This document shows, piece after piece, positions 42,517 through 51,960 of a DNA stretch of 64,000 bases. How positions within the stretch are numbered: the first letter of the stretch is position 1; each line of letters starts with the position of its first letter. The translations under genes were made by a program, and so were the position numbers. The stretch lies in contig NZ_AYMG01000006.1 in the NCBI RefSeq assembly GCF_000633455.1, forward strand, positions 62,001-126,000, read 5' to 3'. Under the pieces are notes generated by a model. It was not told the origin of the DNA and made no database searches. It saw only the letters and a list, made by a program, of their open reading frames with translations. This DNA is from Pedobacter jeongneungensis. Lineage in GTDB: Bacteria > Bacteroidota > Bacteroidia > Sphingobacteriales > Sphingobacteriaceae.

Positions 42517-44727
42517 CTACTTTACCTCCTCAAACTTCAGCACCACACTCGTTCTATCGGTAGTTAAAACCGGGTTAAAACCAACCTTCATTAAAAAATC
42601 TCCTGTGTAAATTTTGCTGCCATCAATTGGCGATTTAGTACCCGGAAAAAGGTTAATCTCTTTGATTTGATATTTTTTATTGGCATCTAAACCATTTAAT
42701 TTTACAGGATACTTACTTCCCTCTCCATAACGGTAATTTACCAGGTAATTAAAGATCACACCTTCCGTTTTCTGTTCGTTTACATATAACATTGAGGCTA
42801 CGCTGCCTGCACGTGGATCGGCCAAACGGTATTGTTCGCCCTGCCAGATAATTTCTTTCACCTCATTATAATTTTTAATCGCATCCTGACAAAACTGAAG
42901 TTCCTTTTCAGGCAGTTTACTCACCACAATATCGAAACCCAGTTTGCCCATCATGGCTACATCAGTACGGAATTTTATCGATTGTTTGCCCCAATCAGTT
43001 ACATGATTAGAACTGCTGATGGCAGGATAAAAATAAGAGTATTCCCACTGCATAAAAATCCTTTCTAACGGATCGGTATTGTCGCTTGGCCAGAATTCTG
43101 TAAAATACTGTAAAGCAGCATAATCTACCCTGCCGCCGCCACCCGAACATAACATCATCGGTACGGTTGGGTATTTGGAACGAATGCGTTGTAAAACACT
43201 ATACAAGCCCTTTACATAATCGATATAAAAGTGCGACTGATTTTTTAAATGCGCAGAATAAGCATTATAAATTACTGCATTACAATCCCATTTAATGTAG
43301 GCGAGTTTCGGGTTTTTGGTAAACAGATCGTCAACCACTCCAAAAACAAAATCCTGCACTTTTGGATTCGAAAGATCAAGCTCCAGCTGGTTCCTGAAAT
43401 AATATTCCGGGCGGTTCGGCTGTTTCACTACCCAATCAGGATGTTTTTCGTACAATTCGCTCTTAGGGCTCACCATTTCAGGTTCAATCCAGATCCCGAA
43501 CCGGGTTCCCACTTTATCAGCTTCTTTTACCAGTGAGGCAATGCCGTTAGGAAGTTTCTTTTTGTTTTCCTGCCAGTCGCCCAGTGCCGCATGATCATCA
43601 TTCCGTGGATATTTATTCCCAAACCAGCCATCATCGAGCAAAAAGAAATCGACACCCAGTTTTTTGGTATCTTTTAATAAATCGGCCAGTTTTTGTTCGT
43701 TAAAGTCGAAATAAGTGGCTTCCCAGTTGTTCAAAAGCGTTAAGCGACTGCCTTTACCATCCAATATTTTATAATTCCGTGCCCAGCTCTGTAATTTTCT
43801 GCTCGCATCACCTTTTCCCTGATCAGAAAAAGTATATAAAAAAGCTGGTGTTGCAAAAACTTCGCCCGGTTTTAAGCTGTATGGCGAAGCATAATTATTC
43901 ATACCCGCAATAATGCGCAGGTTATCCTGATAATCGAGTTCCAGATCGACCTTGAAATTACCGCTCCACTCCAAAGCGCCATATAAAACGTTGCCTTCAT
44001 TTTCCTCAGCAGGTTTATCCATCGAAATCATAAAAACTGAGGGCTGAAAAAGGTTGGCCCTGGTACCCAACTTGCTATCCAAAGTTTTAATACCATGGGT
44101 AATTTCACTCTGTTCGGGCTGCATTTCCTTTGCCCAATCGCCATGGTACTGGTTAAGCCAAAAATGTGGCGATTTTAGATGCAGATTTGCAGAAGCATAT
44201 TTATTCAATACCACGATACCTTTTTCGTTGTGTTTAATTTCAGTCCATTGCTCTATTACATCCTGTTTGTAAAAAGATTTATAAAACAGCGTTACTTCGA
44301 AATTGTACACCGGATCTTTTAACCTGATCTTTAACAAACTTACATTATCATCAATTGCGGTAACGCTATGATCAACATATTTAAGGTCGAGCGAATTATT
44401 ACCATCTGCGTGTGTAACACTAATGGCCGGTTCAACCAGGTTTCTTGACCCCGATGGTGTGTAAGCCGAATTTAACTGTCCGGTATAATCTTCTGTTTGT
44501 TTGTACTGACCGCTAACCTGTGCATATTCTTGTTTATCGGCAAGTTTTTTCCCAAAAAATATGGTGTTTACATCTTTTTTCGCGTCGGCCTGTAAAACCA
44601 GCGCATTATGGGCAGTTTCGATAGGAATAATGGTTTGGGCGTTGAGCTGGGTTACGGCAAAAATGGAAACGGCAATGGCCAATGCGCCATGCCTGATGTA
44701 ACCTGTAAATTGATCTGATTTGTTCAT
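42517..44727 (-). CDS. Alpha-galactosidase, GH36
   Basis: 736 residues from the ATG at 44727 (an upstream TTG is ignored). The signal peptide ends TQLNAQ. N-terminal beta-supersandwich about 25-310, catalytic TIM barrel about 320-640 and C-terminal beta-domain. Family landmarks: FFLLDDGWFG, FGIWIEPEMV, nucleophile Asp in AYIKWDCN, and CSGGGGR...SDNTDPLER with the acid/base Asp. A retaining alpha-galactosidase, here probably periplasmic. Last gene of PUL 2, 55 bases after the preceding alpha-galactosidase gene. Confidence 0.93.
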   Translation of the reverse strand: MNKSDQFTGYIRHGALAIAVSIFAVTQLNAQTIIPIETAHNALVLQADAKKDVNTIFFGKKLADKQEYAQVSGQYKQTEDYTGQLNSAYTPSGSRNLVEPAISVTHADGNNSLDLKYVDHSVTAIDDNVSLLKIRLKDPVYNFEVTLFYKSFYKQDVIEQWTEIKHNEKGIVVLNKYASANLHLKSPHFWLNQYHGDWAKEMQPEQSEITHGIKTLDSKLGTRANLFQPSVFMISMDKPAEENEGNVLYGALEWSGNFKVDLELDYQDNLRIIAGMNNYASPYSLKPGEVFATPAFLYTFSDQGKGDASRKLQSWARNYKILDGKGSRLTLLNNWEATYFDFNEQKLADLLKDTKKLGVDFFLLDDGWFGNKYPRNDDHAALGDWQENKKKLPNGIASLVKEADKVGTRFGIWIEPEMVSPKSELYEKHPDWVVKQPNRPEYYFRNQLELDLSNPKVQDFVFGVVDDLFTKNPKLAYIKWDCNAVIYNAYSAHLKNQSHFYIDYVKGLYSVLQRIRSKYPTVPMMLCSGGGGRVDYAALQYFTEFWPSDNTDPLERIFMQWEYSYFYPAISSSNHVTDWGKQSIKFRTDVAMMGKLGFDIVVSKLPEKELQFCQDAIKNYNEVKEIIWQGEQYRLADPRAGSVASMLYVNEQKTEGVIFNYLVNYRYGEGSKYPVKLNGLDANKKYQIKEINLFPGTKSPIDGSKIYTGDFLMKVGFNPVLTTDRTSVVLKFEEVK

Positions 44728-44782
44728 TTGTGTTTTCAATAGTAATCGCTAATGTTTTTTATAGATAGAGGGTTGATTTAAG

Positions 44783-46825
44783 TTAGGGTTTGACCATAAT
44801 TTTAAGGAGGAGGGCATCTTTTCCGGTCAAATTCAGCGTTTGGTAGTTTTTAAAGGATTCGACTTTTTGGCTGATCAGATTTTCAGCGCTGTATAATTTA
44901 TCCGCTTTTAAACCGATTCTTGAAAAATCAATTTTAAAATCCTTCGCTTCGTCACCATAATTAAATATGGCCAGGTATTTTACATTACCCACCTGCTTAA
45001 CAAAAAGCTGTGAAGCCGATTTTCCTCTGTTTCCTTCTACCGGAACAAATGCTTTTCCATCCTCTAAAATCTTTAAGATTTTGGTATTGTTCAACAAACG
45101 CCGGGCAGTGCTTGTCCATTTACCCTTGCGTGAAAAATCATCGCCGGTGATGCAGGTACCTGTAACAATTGCAGATAAAAACCTGGCCGTATTTTCCTGA
45201 TCAGATTGATCAGAGAATACCACATGGTCGGCATCGATATAATCGTAAAGGTAGGTTTGCCACCAGCCATTGCCTACACTGTTTAAAGTATATTCGGTAT
45301 CTTTTATCGATTTAAACGCATCGCAGGCAATGCGGCGTACATGTACATACCTTCCAGAAGCCAGGTTTGGTGAAATAGCAGCATAAATCAGCATTTTACC
45401 ATCGAGTTGTTTTAACAAAAACTCCATTCCGACTTTGTAAGCCTGCATACCTGTTGTAATTTTCGGATCGTAAAAATGATTGGATTCTATGGCGGCATGA
45501 CCTAAAAAGTCGATTTTAATCATTTCAAAACCGCATTCTTTAAACTTTTTAATTACAGTTGCAATGCGTTGCTGCGTACCCGGATGCGTTGGATCCAATG
45601 CCCGTGCGCCATCAATATCGTGATAACCAGCGCCAACTTTCGTCCACATCTCACCAAAGGTATAATCAGTTCCTTCTGCTTTGCGGTTGCCACCCCCTGC
45701 AAAACCCCAATCAACAAAAGGTGCCCAATAAATACCAGGCTTTAACCCTTTTGATTTAGCATGATCGGCAAAGGCTTTTAGTTTGGAGTAATCACCCGTC
45801 AAACCACCTTTTAGCAGATTATCCCAGTACGAATCGAGATCGATATAAGCTACGCCTCCGCTCCTGAATTTTTTTAAACTATCGGCAAAAAAATCAGTTA
45901 CCTGATTGGCTTTCTCTAGCGTAATTTTCTCCTGCATGGCACCCCAGCTGTTCCAACCCACTGGTGTGGCTTTATTCCATTTAAAAACAATAGGCGGTTC
46001 CGAAATCCTGTTTAGTTTGGCATAAGTTTCCATGCCCAAACGCCAGTCATCAAAAGCACCGAAAAATACTTTCGCCGAACTGATTGAGTTGCCACTTAAA
46101 TAACCATGCGGAATTTTATCGCGGGTAATGCTTTCTTCAGTATAACCACAAATGGCTTGGATACCAATTTTTTTGTCGTTATCCATCGCGGTAATGATCC
46201 CTGTTTTCCAGTTGCTGTGATCTATAGAACCGATTACAAAACCATTTCGCGATTGATCGTGATATAATGCGCTAACTTCTGCACTTGGATTGCTAACATT
46301 CGCTTTTAAGGATACGGTATTATAAGAAATGAAGGTATCGTTATCAAAAGGTACAAATAAACTTGTGGGTGTATCGGTATGCTCCTGATCAATCAAATTT
46401 CCATTTAGGGGAACCATATGATTAATGGATAAACCGACACCTTGTAGCGCAATTTCGATTATAAAATAATTTTTATCGGTATAAGTATAAAATATCTGCT
46501 GCATGGTAGGCAAACCATTTTTTCTTAACCAGAATATATGCTGAATACCAGTCCCAAAGCGATTTTTAATGGGTGTTTGAGTATAGTTGATCTTATCATA
46601 GGTTTTAGAACTGAGCAATGTTTTCTGGTATTCGGCCTGCGAAAAACCATTTAGCAACAGTTGATTTGTTCCATCAGAAACATTAAAAGTGCCGGCTTTA
46701 AGGTTGTAGTCTATTTTTCCGGTTTTACCATAATTAATAATGATTGCCGAGGCAGATCTGCCAAAAAAGAGCAGTATGCTTAAAATTAAAAGAGCCTGAT
46801 GTTTGAATAAAAATTTAAAAATCAT
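44783..46825 (-). CDS. Clan GH-D glycosidase, alpha-galactosidase-like (GH27/GH36 type)
   Basis: 680 residues; signal peptide ends RSASA. N-terminal beta-domain about 28-270. The barrel opens with TPVGWNSWGAM, continues YIDLDSYW and GIYWAPFVDWG, and has the nucleophile Asp in MIKIDFLGHAA and a likely acid/base in RRIACDAFKSIKD. This is the clan GH-D layout, but it diverges from the GH36 encoded next door, so it may prefer a different alpha-linked sugar (alpha-galactose, beta-L-arabinopyranose or alpha-N-acetylgalactosamine). The gene starts 8 bases after the GH95 stop and is certainly cotranscribed. Confidence 0.82.
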   Translation of the reverse strand: MIFKFLFKHQALLILSILLFFGRSASAIIINYGKTGKIDYNLKAGTFNVSDGTNQLLLNGFSQAEYQKTLLSSKTYDKINYTQTPIKNRFGTGIQHIFWLRKNGLPTMQQIFYTYTDKNYFIIEIALQGVGLSINHMVPLNGNLIDQEHTDTPTSLFVPFDNDTFISYNTVSLKANVSNPSAEVSALYHDQSRNGFVIGSIDHSNWKTGIITAMDNDKKIGIQAICGYTEESITRDKIPHGYLSGNSISSAKVFFGAFDDWRLGMETYAKLNRISEPPIVFKWNKATPVGWNSWGAMQEKITLEKANQVTDFFADSLKKFRSGGVAYIDLDSYWDNLLKGGLTGDYSKLKAFADHAKSKGLKPGIYWAPFVDWGFAGGGNRKAEGTDYTFGEMWTKVGAGYHDIDGARALDPTHPGTQQRIATVIKKFKECGFEMIKIDFLGHAAIESNHFYDPKITTGMQAYKVGMEFLLKQLDGKMLIYAAISPNLASGRYVHVRRIACDAFKSIKDTEYTLNSVGNGWWQTYLYDYIDADHVVFSDQSDQENTARFLSAIVTGTCITGDDFSRKGKWTSTARRLLNNTKILKILEDGKAFVPVEGNRGKSASQLFVKQVGNVKYLAIFNYGDEAKDFKIDFSRIGLKADKLYSAENLISQKVESFKNYQTLNLTGKDALLLKIMVKP

Positions 46826-46833
46826 GTATCGTT

Positions 46834-49167
46834 CTAAATTTTAACCGAAGTTATTGTAGTCAGTTTTCCGTTTATTTTAACTTTTACTTTCTGCGGTGTT
46901 GCCGAAGCTATTTTATAGGAAGTAATTTTACCATCCTTCCAGTTCATATTAACAGTAAAATTGCCCCTCGCTTTTAATCCTTTAATTTCGCCAAAGGCTT
47001 TCCATGCATCCGGAATAGCAGGTAGCAGTTCGATAAAACCATCGTGACTCTGGATCAGCATTTCGGCAATGGCTGCAGCGGCACCAAAGTTACCATCAAT
47101 CTGGAACGGTGGTCCGGCCGATAACATATTCGGGTAAACACCCCCACCTGCACCATAATTGATATCGGTACGCAAAGTAGGTTTTAAAATCTCCCTGAAC
47201 AATTTAAATGCCCGGTTCCCATCCTGTAACCTTGCCCAAAATAACTGTTTATAAGCAATCGACCAACTTGGCCCGTCATCTCCCCTAACTTCGAGTGTTT
47301 TTTTTGCGGCTTCAGCTAAAGCCGGGGTTGAAGTTGGTGTGATTAAACCTGCCGGATAAACGCCATATAAATGCGAAATGTGACGGTGCTGTGGATCGGT
47401 TTCTTTATAATCTTCCAGCCATTCCTGTATGCGTCCGTCTTTGCTGATTACGCCAACTGGCGGAATCGATTTAAGTTTTTCTTTTAGCGAGGCGCTAAAG
47501 GCGACATCAACTTTAAGCAGTTTTGCCGCGGTGATGACGTTATTAAAAAGTTCCCTTACAATCTGGTTATCAATGGTTGGTCCCATCGAAATGCTTGCGG
47601 TTTTCCCATTGGGCAGGTAAAAAGTATTTTCGGGCGATACGGAAGGAGAAGTAACCAACCAGCCCGTTTTTGGATCTTTGATCAAAACACTCTGGTAAAA
47701 TGCGGCTGATCCTTTTAAGATCGGATAAATGCTTTTCAGGTATTTTAAATCGCGACTGTAAGCGAAATGATCCCAAAGGTTACTGCATAACCAGCCCGAA
47801 CCTGCATTTGAAGCTCCCCATGACGCACTTTCACCAGGTTCGGTAAAGCCCCAAACATTGGTAATCACGTGGGCAATCCAGCCATCGGCATTGTAATAGG
47901 CTTTGGCCGTTTTTGTGCCATGTTCGGTTAAATTCCTTACCAGTTCAGCCAATGGAAGGTTTAGCTCCGATAAATTGGCCGGTTCGATGGCAAAGTGGTT
48001 CATCTGTACGTTAACATCCAGATGGTAATCGCCGTTCCAGGGGGTATTAATCTGATTGGCCCACAAACCCTGAAGATTTGGGGGTAAAAGTCCTACTCTG
48101 GTACTGCTGATGCTTAAATAGCGGCCAAACTGGAAAAATAATGCACTTAACGAAACATCATTTTTATAATCTTTATAGAAATGATCTAACCTTACATCGG
48201 TTGGCAGTTTCGCAGCTTCACCTTCGCCTAAATTAATTTTTAAGCGGTTAAACAGCTTGCCAAAGTTTGCGCTATGTTTGGCCAGTTCTTCTGCATAAGC
48301 TTTCTTTTTTGCTTGCTGAAGAACATTTTTCACCCTTGCTTCGAAATCGGCGTGTTTAAAATCGGTCTCCGCCGCAACGTAAATAATAATTTCGGTCGCA
48401 TCCTTTATTTTAAGGACATTGCCTTCGCTCGTAACTGAACCATCTTTCAATTTAGTACTCACGCGGCTCATGTACTTCATGCCTTTTCCATCCGTTCCAT
48501 TATCTAGCTGACCAAAAATTAATAGTTCATTGCCCTGACTGGCCAAGGTGGCTTTTTCGGGCCGGCTGATGGAAATATTGCAGTTCAGCTTTTTAGGCTG
48601 ATCGGCAGTGATGCGGATAATATTTACATCATCATCAAAACTGCAGAAATATTCCCTTTTGTATTTTACGCCATTGAGCGTAAATTCGGTTGTCGCCACG
48701 GCTTTATCCAACGATAAAGTTCTTTTGTAAACCTCCGGTTTTGTTTTTTTAACACCTGGATATTGATAATCAAGCTGCAAATTGCCCAATGTTTGGTATT
48801 TACCCCAGGTTGCTCCCCCCGAACCCTGTCCTTTGCAAACAAAATCGCGGTTAACCAGTTCCTGTGCTTCATCATTTTTACCTTCTAATATCAGTTGCCT
48901 GATTTTCGGCAGACTTTTGTAGGCTTCGTAATTATTGGCATCCTGTTTCCCTCCGCTCCATAAAGTAATATCATTTAGTACGATATTCTCTTTGGTAACG
49001 CCACCATCTGGCGTCATACCGAGTTTACCATTGCCCAAAGGAAGGGTTTCTTCCCAGATTTTGGCAGGTTTATCATACCAGAGCAATAATGGTTTTTGCT
49101 GGGCAAAAGCATTTTTACTGATGAAAAGCGAAAAGAGCGCAATACCCGTCAGTTGTTTAAAATTCAT
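46834..49167 (-). CDS. GH95 alpha-L-fucosidase (possibly alpha-L-galactosidase)
   Basis: 777 residues; signal peptide ends KNAFAQQ. GH95 signature start WYDKPAKIWEETLPLGNGKLG (about 30-50) and IVLNDITLWSGGK, then the (alpha/alpha)6 barrel with NLQGLWANQINTPWNGDYHLDVNVQMN, HRHISHLYGVYPA, DGPSWSIAYK and PFQIDGNFGAAAAIAEML. Inverting exo-enzyme that removes alpha-1,2-linked fucose; some members prefer L-galactose. It is the first glycosidase of PUL 2, after a 283-base gap with a palindromic element. Confidence 0.94.
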   Translation of the reverse strand: MNFKQLTGIALFSLFISKNAFAQQKPLLLWYDKPAKIWEETLPLGNGKLGMTPDGGVTKENIVLNDITLWSGGKQDANNYEAYKSLPKIRQLILEGKNDEAQELVNRDFVCKGQGSGGATWGKYQTLGNLQLDYQYPGVKKTKPEVYKRTLSLDKAVATTEFTLNGVKYKREYFCSFDDDVNIIRITADQPKKLNCNISISRPEKATLASQGNELLIFGQLDNGTDGKGMKYMSRVSTKLKDGSVTSEGNVLKIKDATEIIIYVAAETDFKHADFEARVKNVLQQAKKKAYAEELAKHSANFGKLFNRLKINLGEGEAAKLPTDVRLDHFYKDYKNDVSLSALFFQFGRYLSISSTRVGLLPPNLQGLWANQINTPWNGDYHLDVNVQMNHFAIEPANLSELNLPLAELVRNLTEHGTKTAKAYYNADGWIAHVITNVWGFTEPGESASWGASNAGSGWLCSNLWDHFAYSRDLKYLKSIYPILKGSAAFYQSVLIKDPKTGWLVTSPSVSPENTFYLPNGKTASISMGPTIDNQIVRELFNNVITAAKLLKVDVAFSASLKEKLKSIPPVGVISKDGRIQEWLEDYKETDPQHRHISHLYGVYPAGLITPTSTPALAEAAKKTLEVRGDDGPSWSIAYKQLFWARLQDGNRAFKLFREILKPTLRTDINYGAGGGVYPNMLSAGPPFQIDGNFGAAAAIAEMLIQSHDGFIELLPAIPDAWKAFGEIKGLKARGNFTVNMNWKDGKITSYKIASATPQKVKVKINGKLTTITSVKI

Positions 49168-49201
49168 TTTTCATTTGTGTGTGTTGTACTTTATTAATTA
49201 T

Positions 49202-49409
49202 CCCGATCCGAAAGCTGTCGGATGAAGCACGGTCCCGAATGTTTGTCCGCTACCATAAAAATACTTCAATAGAAAACTCGTCATTGCGAGGAGGTACCGA
49301 CGAAGCAATCTTTTCTGCTTGTGATTACTGCAAGATAGATTGCTTCGTCGGCTGAAAAAGCCTTCTCGCAATGACGACCATTGTATTGAAATGCTTCAGT
49401 CGAGATGAC
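49202..49409. repeat. Family A palindromic element (49279-49376) nested in family B-like flanks
   Basis: Outer arms CGTCATTGCGAG and CTCGCAATGACG, inner arms CGACGAAGCAATCT and AGATTGCTTCGTCG. It is inverted relative to the copies at 27064 and 42382, as the GGCTGAAAAAGCC segment lies on the other arm. Flanks 49202-49240 (CCCGATCCGAAAGCTGTCGG) and 49391-49409 (GCTTCAGTCGAGATGACC) belong to family B. It sits inside the PUL 2 gene string between the binding lipoproteins and the glycosidases. Confidence 0.7.
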
Positions 49410-49450
49410 CGCCATCTGTTAAAGTCCTCGCAAAAAACTGTTTAAAAAGG

Positions 49451-50674
49451 TTATTGTATATTCCAGAACCTGATTTCGCTCATATTGCTATAATTGCCAT
49501 CGCCATTGGTTACATGCTTGATCCTGATGCGAATATAACGAATCGGTTTACCTCCGTTATCCAATTCCGAAGTAAAAGCATTTTTTCCATCATCAGTTCT
49601 GGTTACGTCTTTTAAAAGCGTCCACCCTTTACTTATTGCCTGTGCGGGCCAACTATTATCGCTTGCAGATAATGTTGTGGTGGCATTGCTTAGATCGGCA
49701 GTTCCCCAAACTTCAAAACGATCTGGATTATTACAACAATCTCTTCCGGTTTCTTCTATACGGGACAAATTGGTATATATTTTACCTAAATCGAAGGTAA
49801 TTACATGTGGCATACCGCTGTTCCCTGCGCTATGGAAAATATTCGGATAGCCCTGCGGACCAACGCTTCCATCCCACAATTTACTGATGCTGGTACCCGA
49901 CTCGTAAGTCTGCGCATCGCCTGGTAAATGAACTTCGTTAAAAAGCGATCGGTTACAAAGCACATATCTTGGTACAATTTCTGGAAAAACAGAGAAATCA
50001 CTCACAGCAAATACATCCAATGAACCTTTACCAGGAATGTACGATGATTTATACTGGATTGCAGTACCAGGCTTGTAGTCGTTCAGGGTAATCGAAGTAT
50101 CACGGGGCAAAAGTATTTTATCTACTGTTGATCCAGCCACATTAGTATACCTCACCACAGTATTTACATTAATGGTATCGGGTGTATTAAAGTTTAATTG
50201 TACAGAATTGGTGCTGTTAATAAAGTAAGGATCTATCACATTATAAGGTCTGTTTAATAAGCCTGATTGATACAATGGACCAAAAACCCTTACATTTCTG
50301 GCTTCAATCGGAATAGATTTATGTCCCTGTGCATCGTAAGAATAAACCGTAAAAGTATAGGTATATTCCTTCAAATTCGGGATGGTTACTTTAATCGTAT
50401 CCAGTGGATTATGGGTGGTAGGTGTAATCACTACCGAATCGGCACTGTTATTCCAGTACACCACATATTTGGTTATACTTGGATCTGGACTTGGATTCCA
50501 CCACAAGCCTGTTCGTAAATTACCAGGTTTGGTAACAATATTAGCTACGCGGCCCGGGTACACAATTTCACCATCTTTTAAGTATTCTTTAAAGGCAAGA
50601 TCATCTTTGGTACAGCTGATGATTACGGTTACCAGCAATAACAGCAAACCGCTAATTTTATATATACTTTTCAT
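49451..50674 (-). CDS. Surface lipoprotein, DUF4998-like with F5/8-type C-terminal domain (PUL 2)
   Basis: 407 residues; lipobox VIISCTKDD. Residues about 35-230 are beta-rich, fibronectin-like (LRTGLWWNPSPDPSITKYVVYWN), which I associate with the DUF4998 family of SusCD-linked lipoproteins. Residues about 240-407 look like a discoidin (F5/8-type C) carbohydrate-binding domain, ending IRYIRIRIKHVTNGDGNYSNMSEIRFW. Probably an additional surface glycan-binding protein. Starts 33 bases after its neighbour. Confidence 0.78.
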   Translation of the reverse strand: MKSIYKISGLLLLLVTVIISCTKDDLAFKEYLKDGEIVYPGRVANIVTKPGNLRTGLWWNPSPDPSITKYVVYWNNSADSVVITPTTHNPLDTIKVTIPNLKEYTYTFTVYSYDAQGHKSIPIEARNVRVFGPLYQSGLLNRPYNVIDPYFINSTNSVQLNFNTPDTINVNTVVRYTNVAGSTVDKILLPRDTSITLNDYKPGTAIQYKSSYIPGKGSLDVFAVSDFSVFPEIVPRYVLCNRSLFNEVHLPGDAQTYESGTSISKLWDGSVGPQGYPNIFHSAGNSGMPHVITFDLGKIYTNLSRIEETGRDCCNNPDRFEVWGTADLSNATTTLSASDNSWPAQAISKGWTLLKDVTRTDDGKNAFTSELDNGGKPIRYIRIRIKHVTNGDGNYSNMSEIRFWNIQ

Positions 50675-50707
50675 ATCTGAAAATTTATCTTTTTATATTA
50701 TCATTAA

Positions 50708-51943
50708 CTACCGTGGATCGCCGTAAAAGGCCATTTCCATCGCATGAGCAAAGGTACCGTTAGACCATGTTGTACTTACCGAAAGGCGCACATAACGTAC
50801 TTTTGGATTGCTTAACGGGAAATTGAAACTTACACCTGCTTTTACAAAATCGTTATCTGCCGTGGTATGTGCAACAGGCGCTAAACCTGAGGGAGGATTA
50901 GGATAATTATAATTACCCATATTGATCCAGTCGCCGATAATGGTGCCCTCTGGTGCTGATAAAGGAAGTTGCGCATCGCGTGGAGCAGCCACATCAGAAC
51001 CCCATACCGAAAATACTTTAGGATTTCCGTGCCCATAAGCATACTTATCGCCACCATCTGGTCTTTCCCATAAAATAAAGCGGCTTAGTTTTGCGCTTAC
51101 TCCCAAACCAAATGTAGCGATTGCAGGCATTGCACCACCCGGCGCCGTGTGCCACCCGTTAGAGTTACCATCTGTTTTTCCATCCCATAAGTAAGGCAGA
51201 TCCCAGCCATAAGCAATCACGCCATCTGTAGGAAGCCTGTACTGGAAAAATTTATTTCTATCCAGTAAGGTTTCAAAGAAAGGTGTAACAGTTGTATAAG
51301 TAGTATCAGAGATGTTTCCAAAATTATCAGTTACGTAATAACCTATTTTCTTCGCCACCGGAGCATAACCCCTTACCGAATAATTGATCACTTCAGTTTT
51401 GCCATAATGCTGATCGATTACATCCGAAACATTATTATTGCCAACACCCAAAAGGATAATCCCCAGGTTATTTTTAGCTGGATTTGTACCTGTAATTTTG
51501 ATGCCGCCAAAATCAGCTTCGGCGTTAATGGTTGGTTTAGCCAGTAAATAAGGCGGGGTATCGGGATTAACTTTTACCACCACAGGATCGGATTTAACCT
51601 CTGCCCTGCTTACGGCATATAAGGTAACATCGTAACCCTGCTTTTTGGCAAAACCATCCACCATAATCGAATCAGAATAATAACTCGATTTAGTTTCTCT
51701 GGTGGTTACGCCATTTATTTTATACTGTGCCAGTACATACAAAAGGTTTTTTGAATTTGGCAAAGAATAAGTAATATAAGCGCCGCCATTAAAATTATCT
51801 ACTTTAATATTGGTTACCACCCCAGGCTTGGTCATGTCAGACGAAGCCGGATCGTTATAAGTTTCCATTTTTTTACAGGCAGCAATACTGGCCAAAACGG
51901 AAACGATAAGCACCAGGTAAATACTATATTTAATACGTTTCAT
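50708..51943 (-). CDS. Surface lipoprotein, DUF4959/DUF5000-type with discoidin-like C-terminus (PUL 2)
   Basis: 411 residues; lipobox IAACKKM. The order is an N-terminal beta-domain (KPGVVTNIKVDNFNGGAYITYSLP, about 35-125), a middle domain (about 130-225) and a C-terminal F5/8-like domain (about 250-411: LWERPDGGDKYAYGHGNPKVFSVWGSD and VRYVRLSVSTTW). This matches the DUF4959-DUF5126-DUF5000 lipoproteins that follow susCD in many Bacteroidota PULs and act as surface glycan-binding proteins. Gap to the SusD gene 17 bases. Domain names are from memory of the family layout, not from a search. Confidence 0.8.
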   Translation of the reverse strand: MKRIKYSIYLVLIVSVLASIAACKKMETYNDPASSDMTKPGVVTNIKVDNFNGGAYITYSLPNSKNLLYVLAQYKINGVTTRETKSSYYSDSIMVDGFAKKQGYDVTLYAVSRAEVKSDPVVVKVNPDTPPYLLAKPTINAEADFGGIKITGTNPAKNNLGIILLGVGNNNVSDVIDQHYGKTEVINYSVRGYAPVAKKIGYYVTDNFGNISDTTYTTVTPFFETLLDRNKFFQYRLPTDGVIAYGWDLPYLWDGKTDGNSNGWHTAPGGAMPAIATFGLGVSAKLSRFILWERPDGGDKYAYGHGNPKVFSVWGSDVAAPRDAQLPLSAPEGTIIGDWINMGNYNYPNPPSGLAPVAHTTADNDFVKAGVSFNFPLSNPKVRYVRLSVSTTWSNGTFAHAMEMAFYGDPR

Positions 51944-51960
51944 ATCTTTAATATTTTAAA

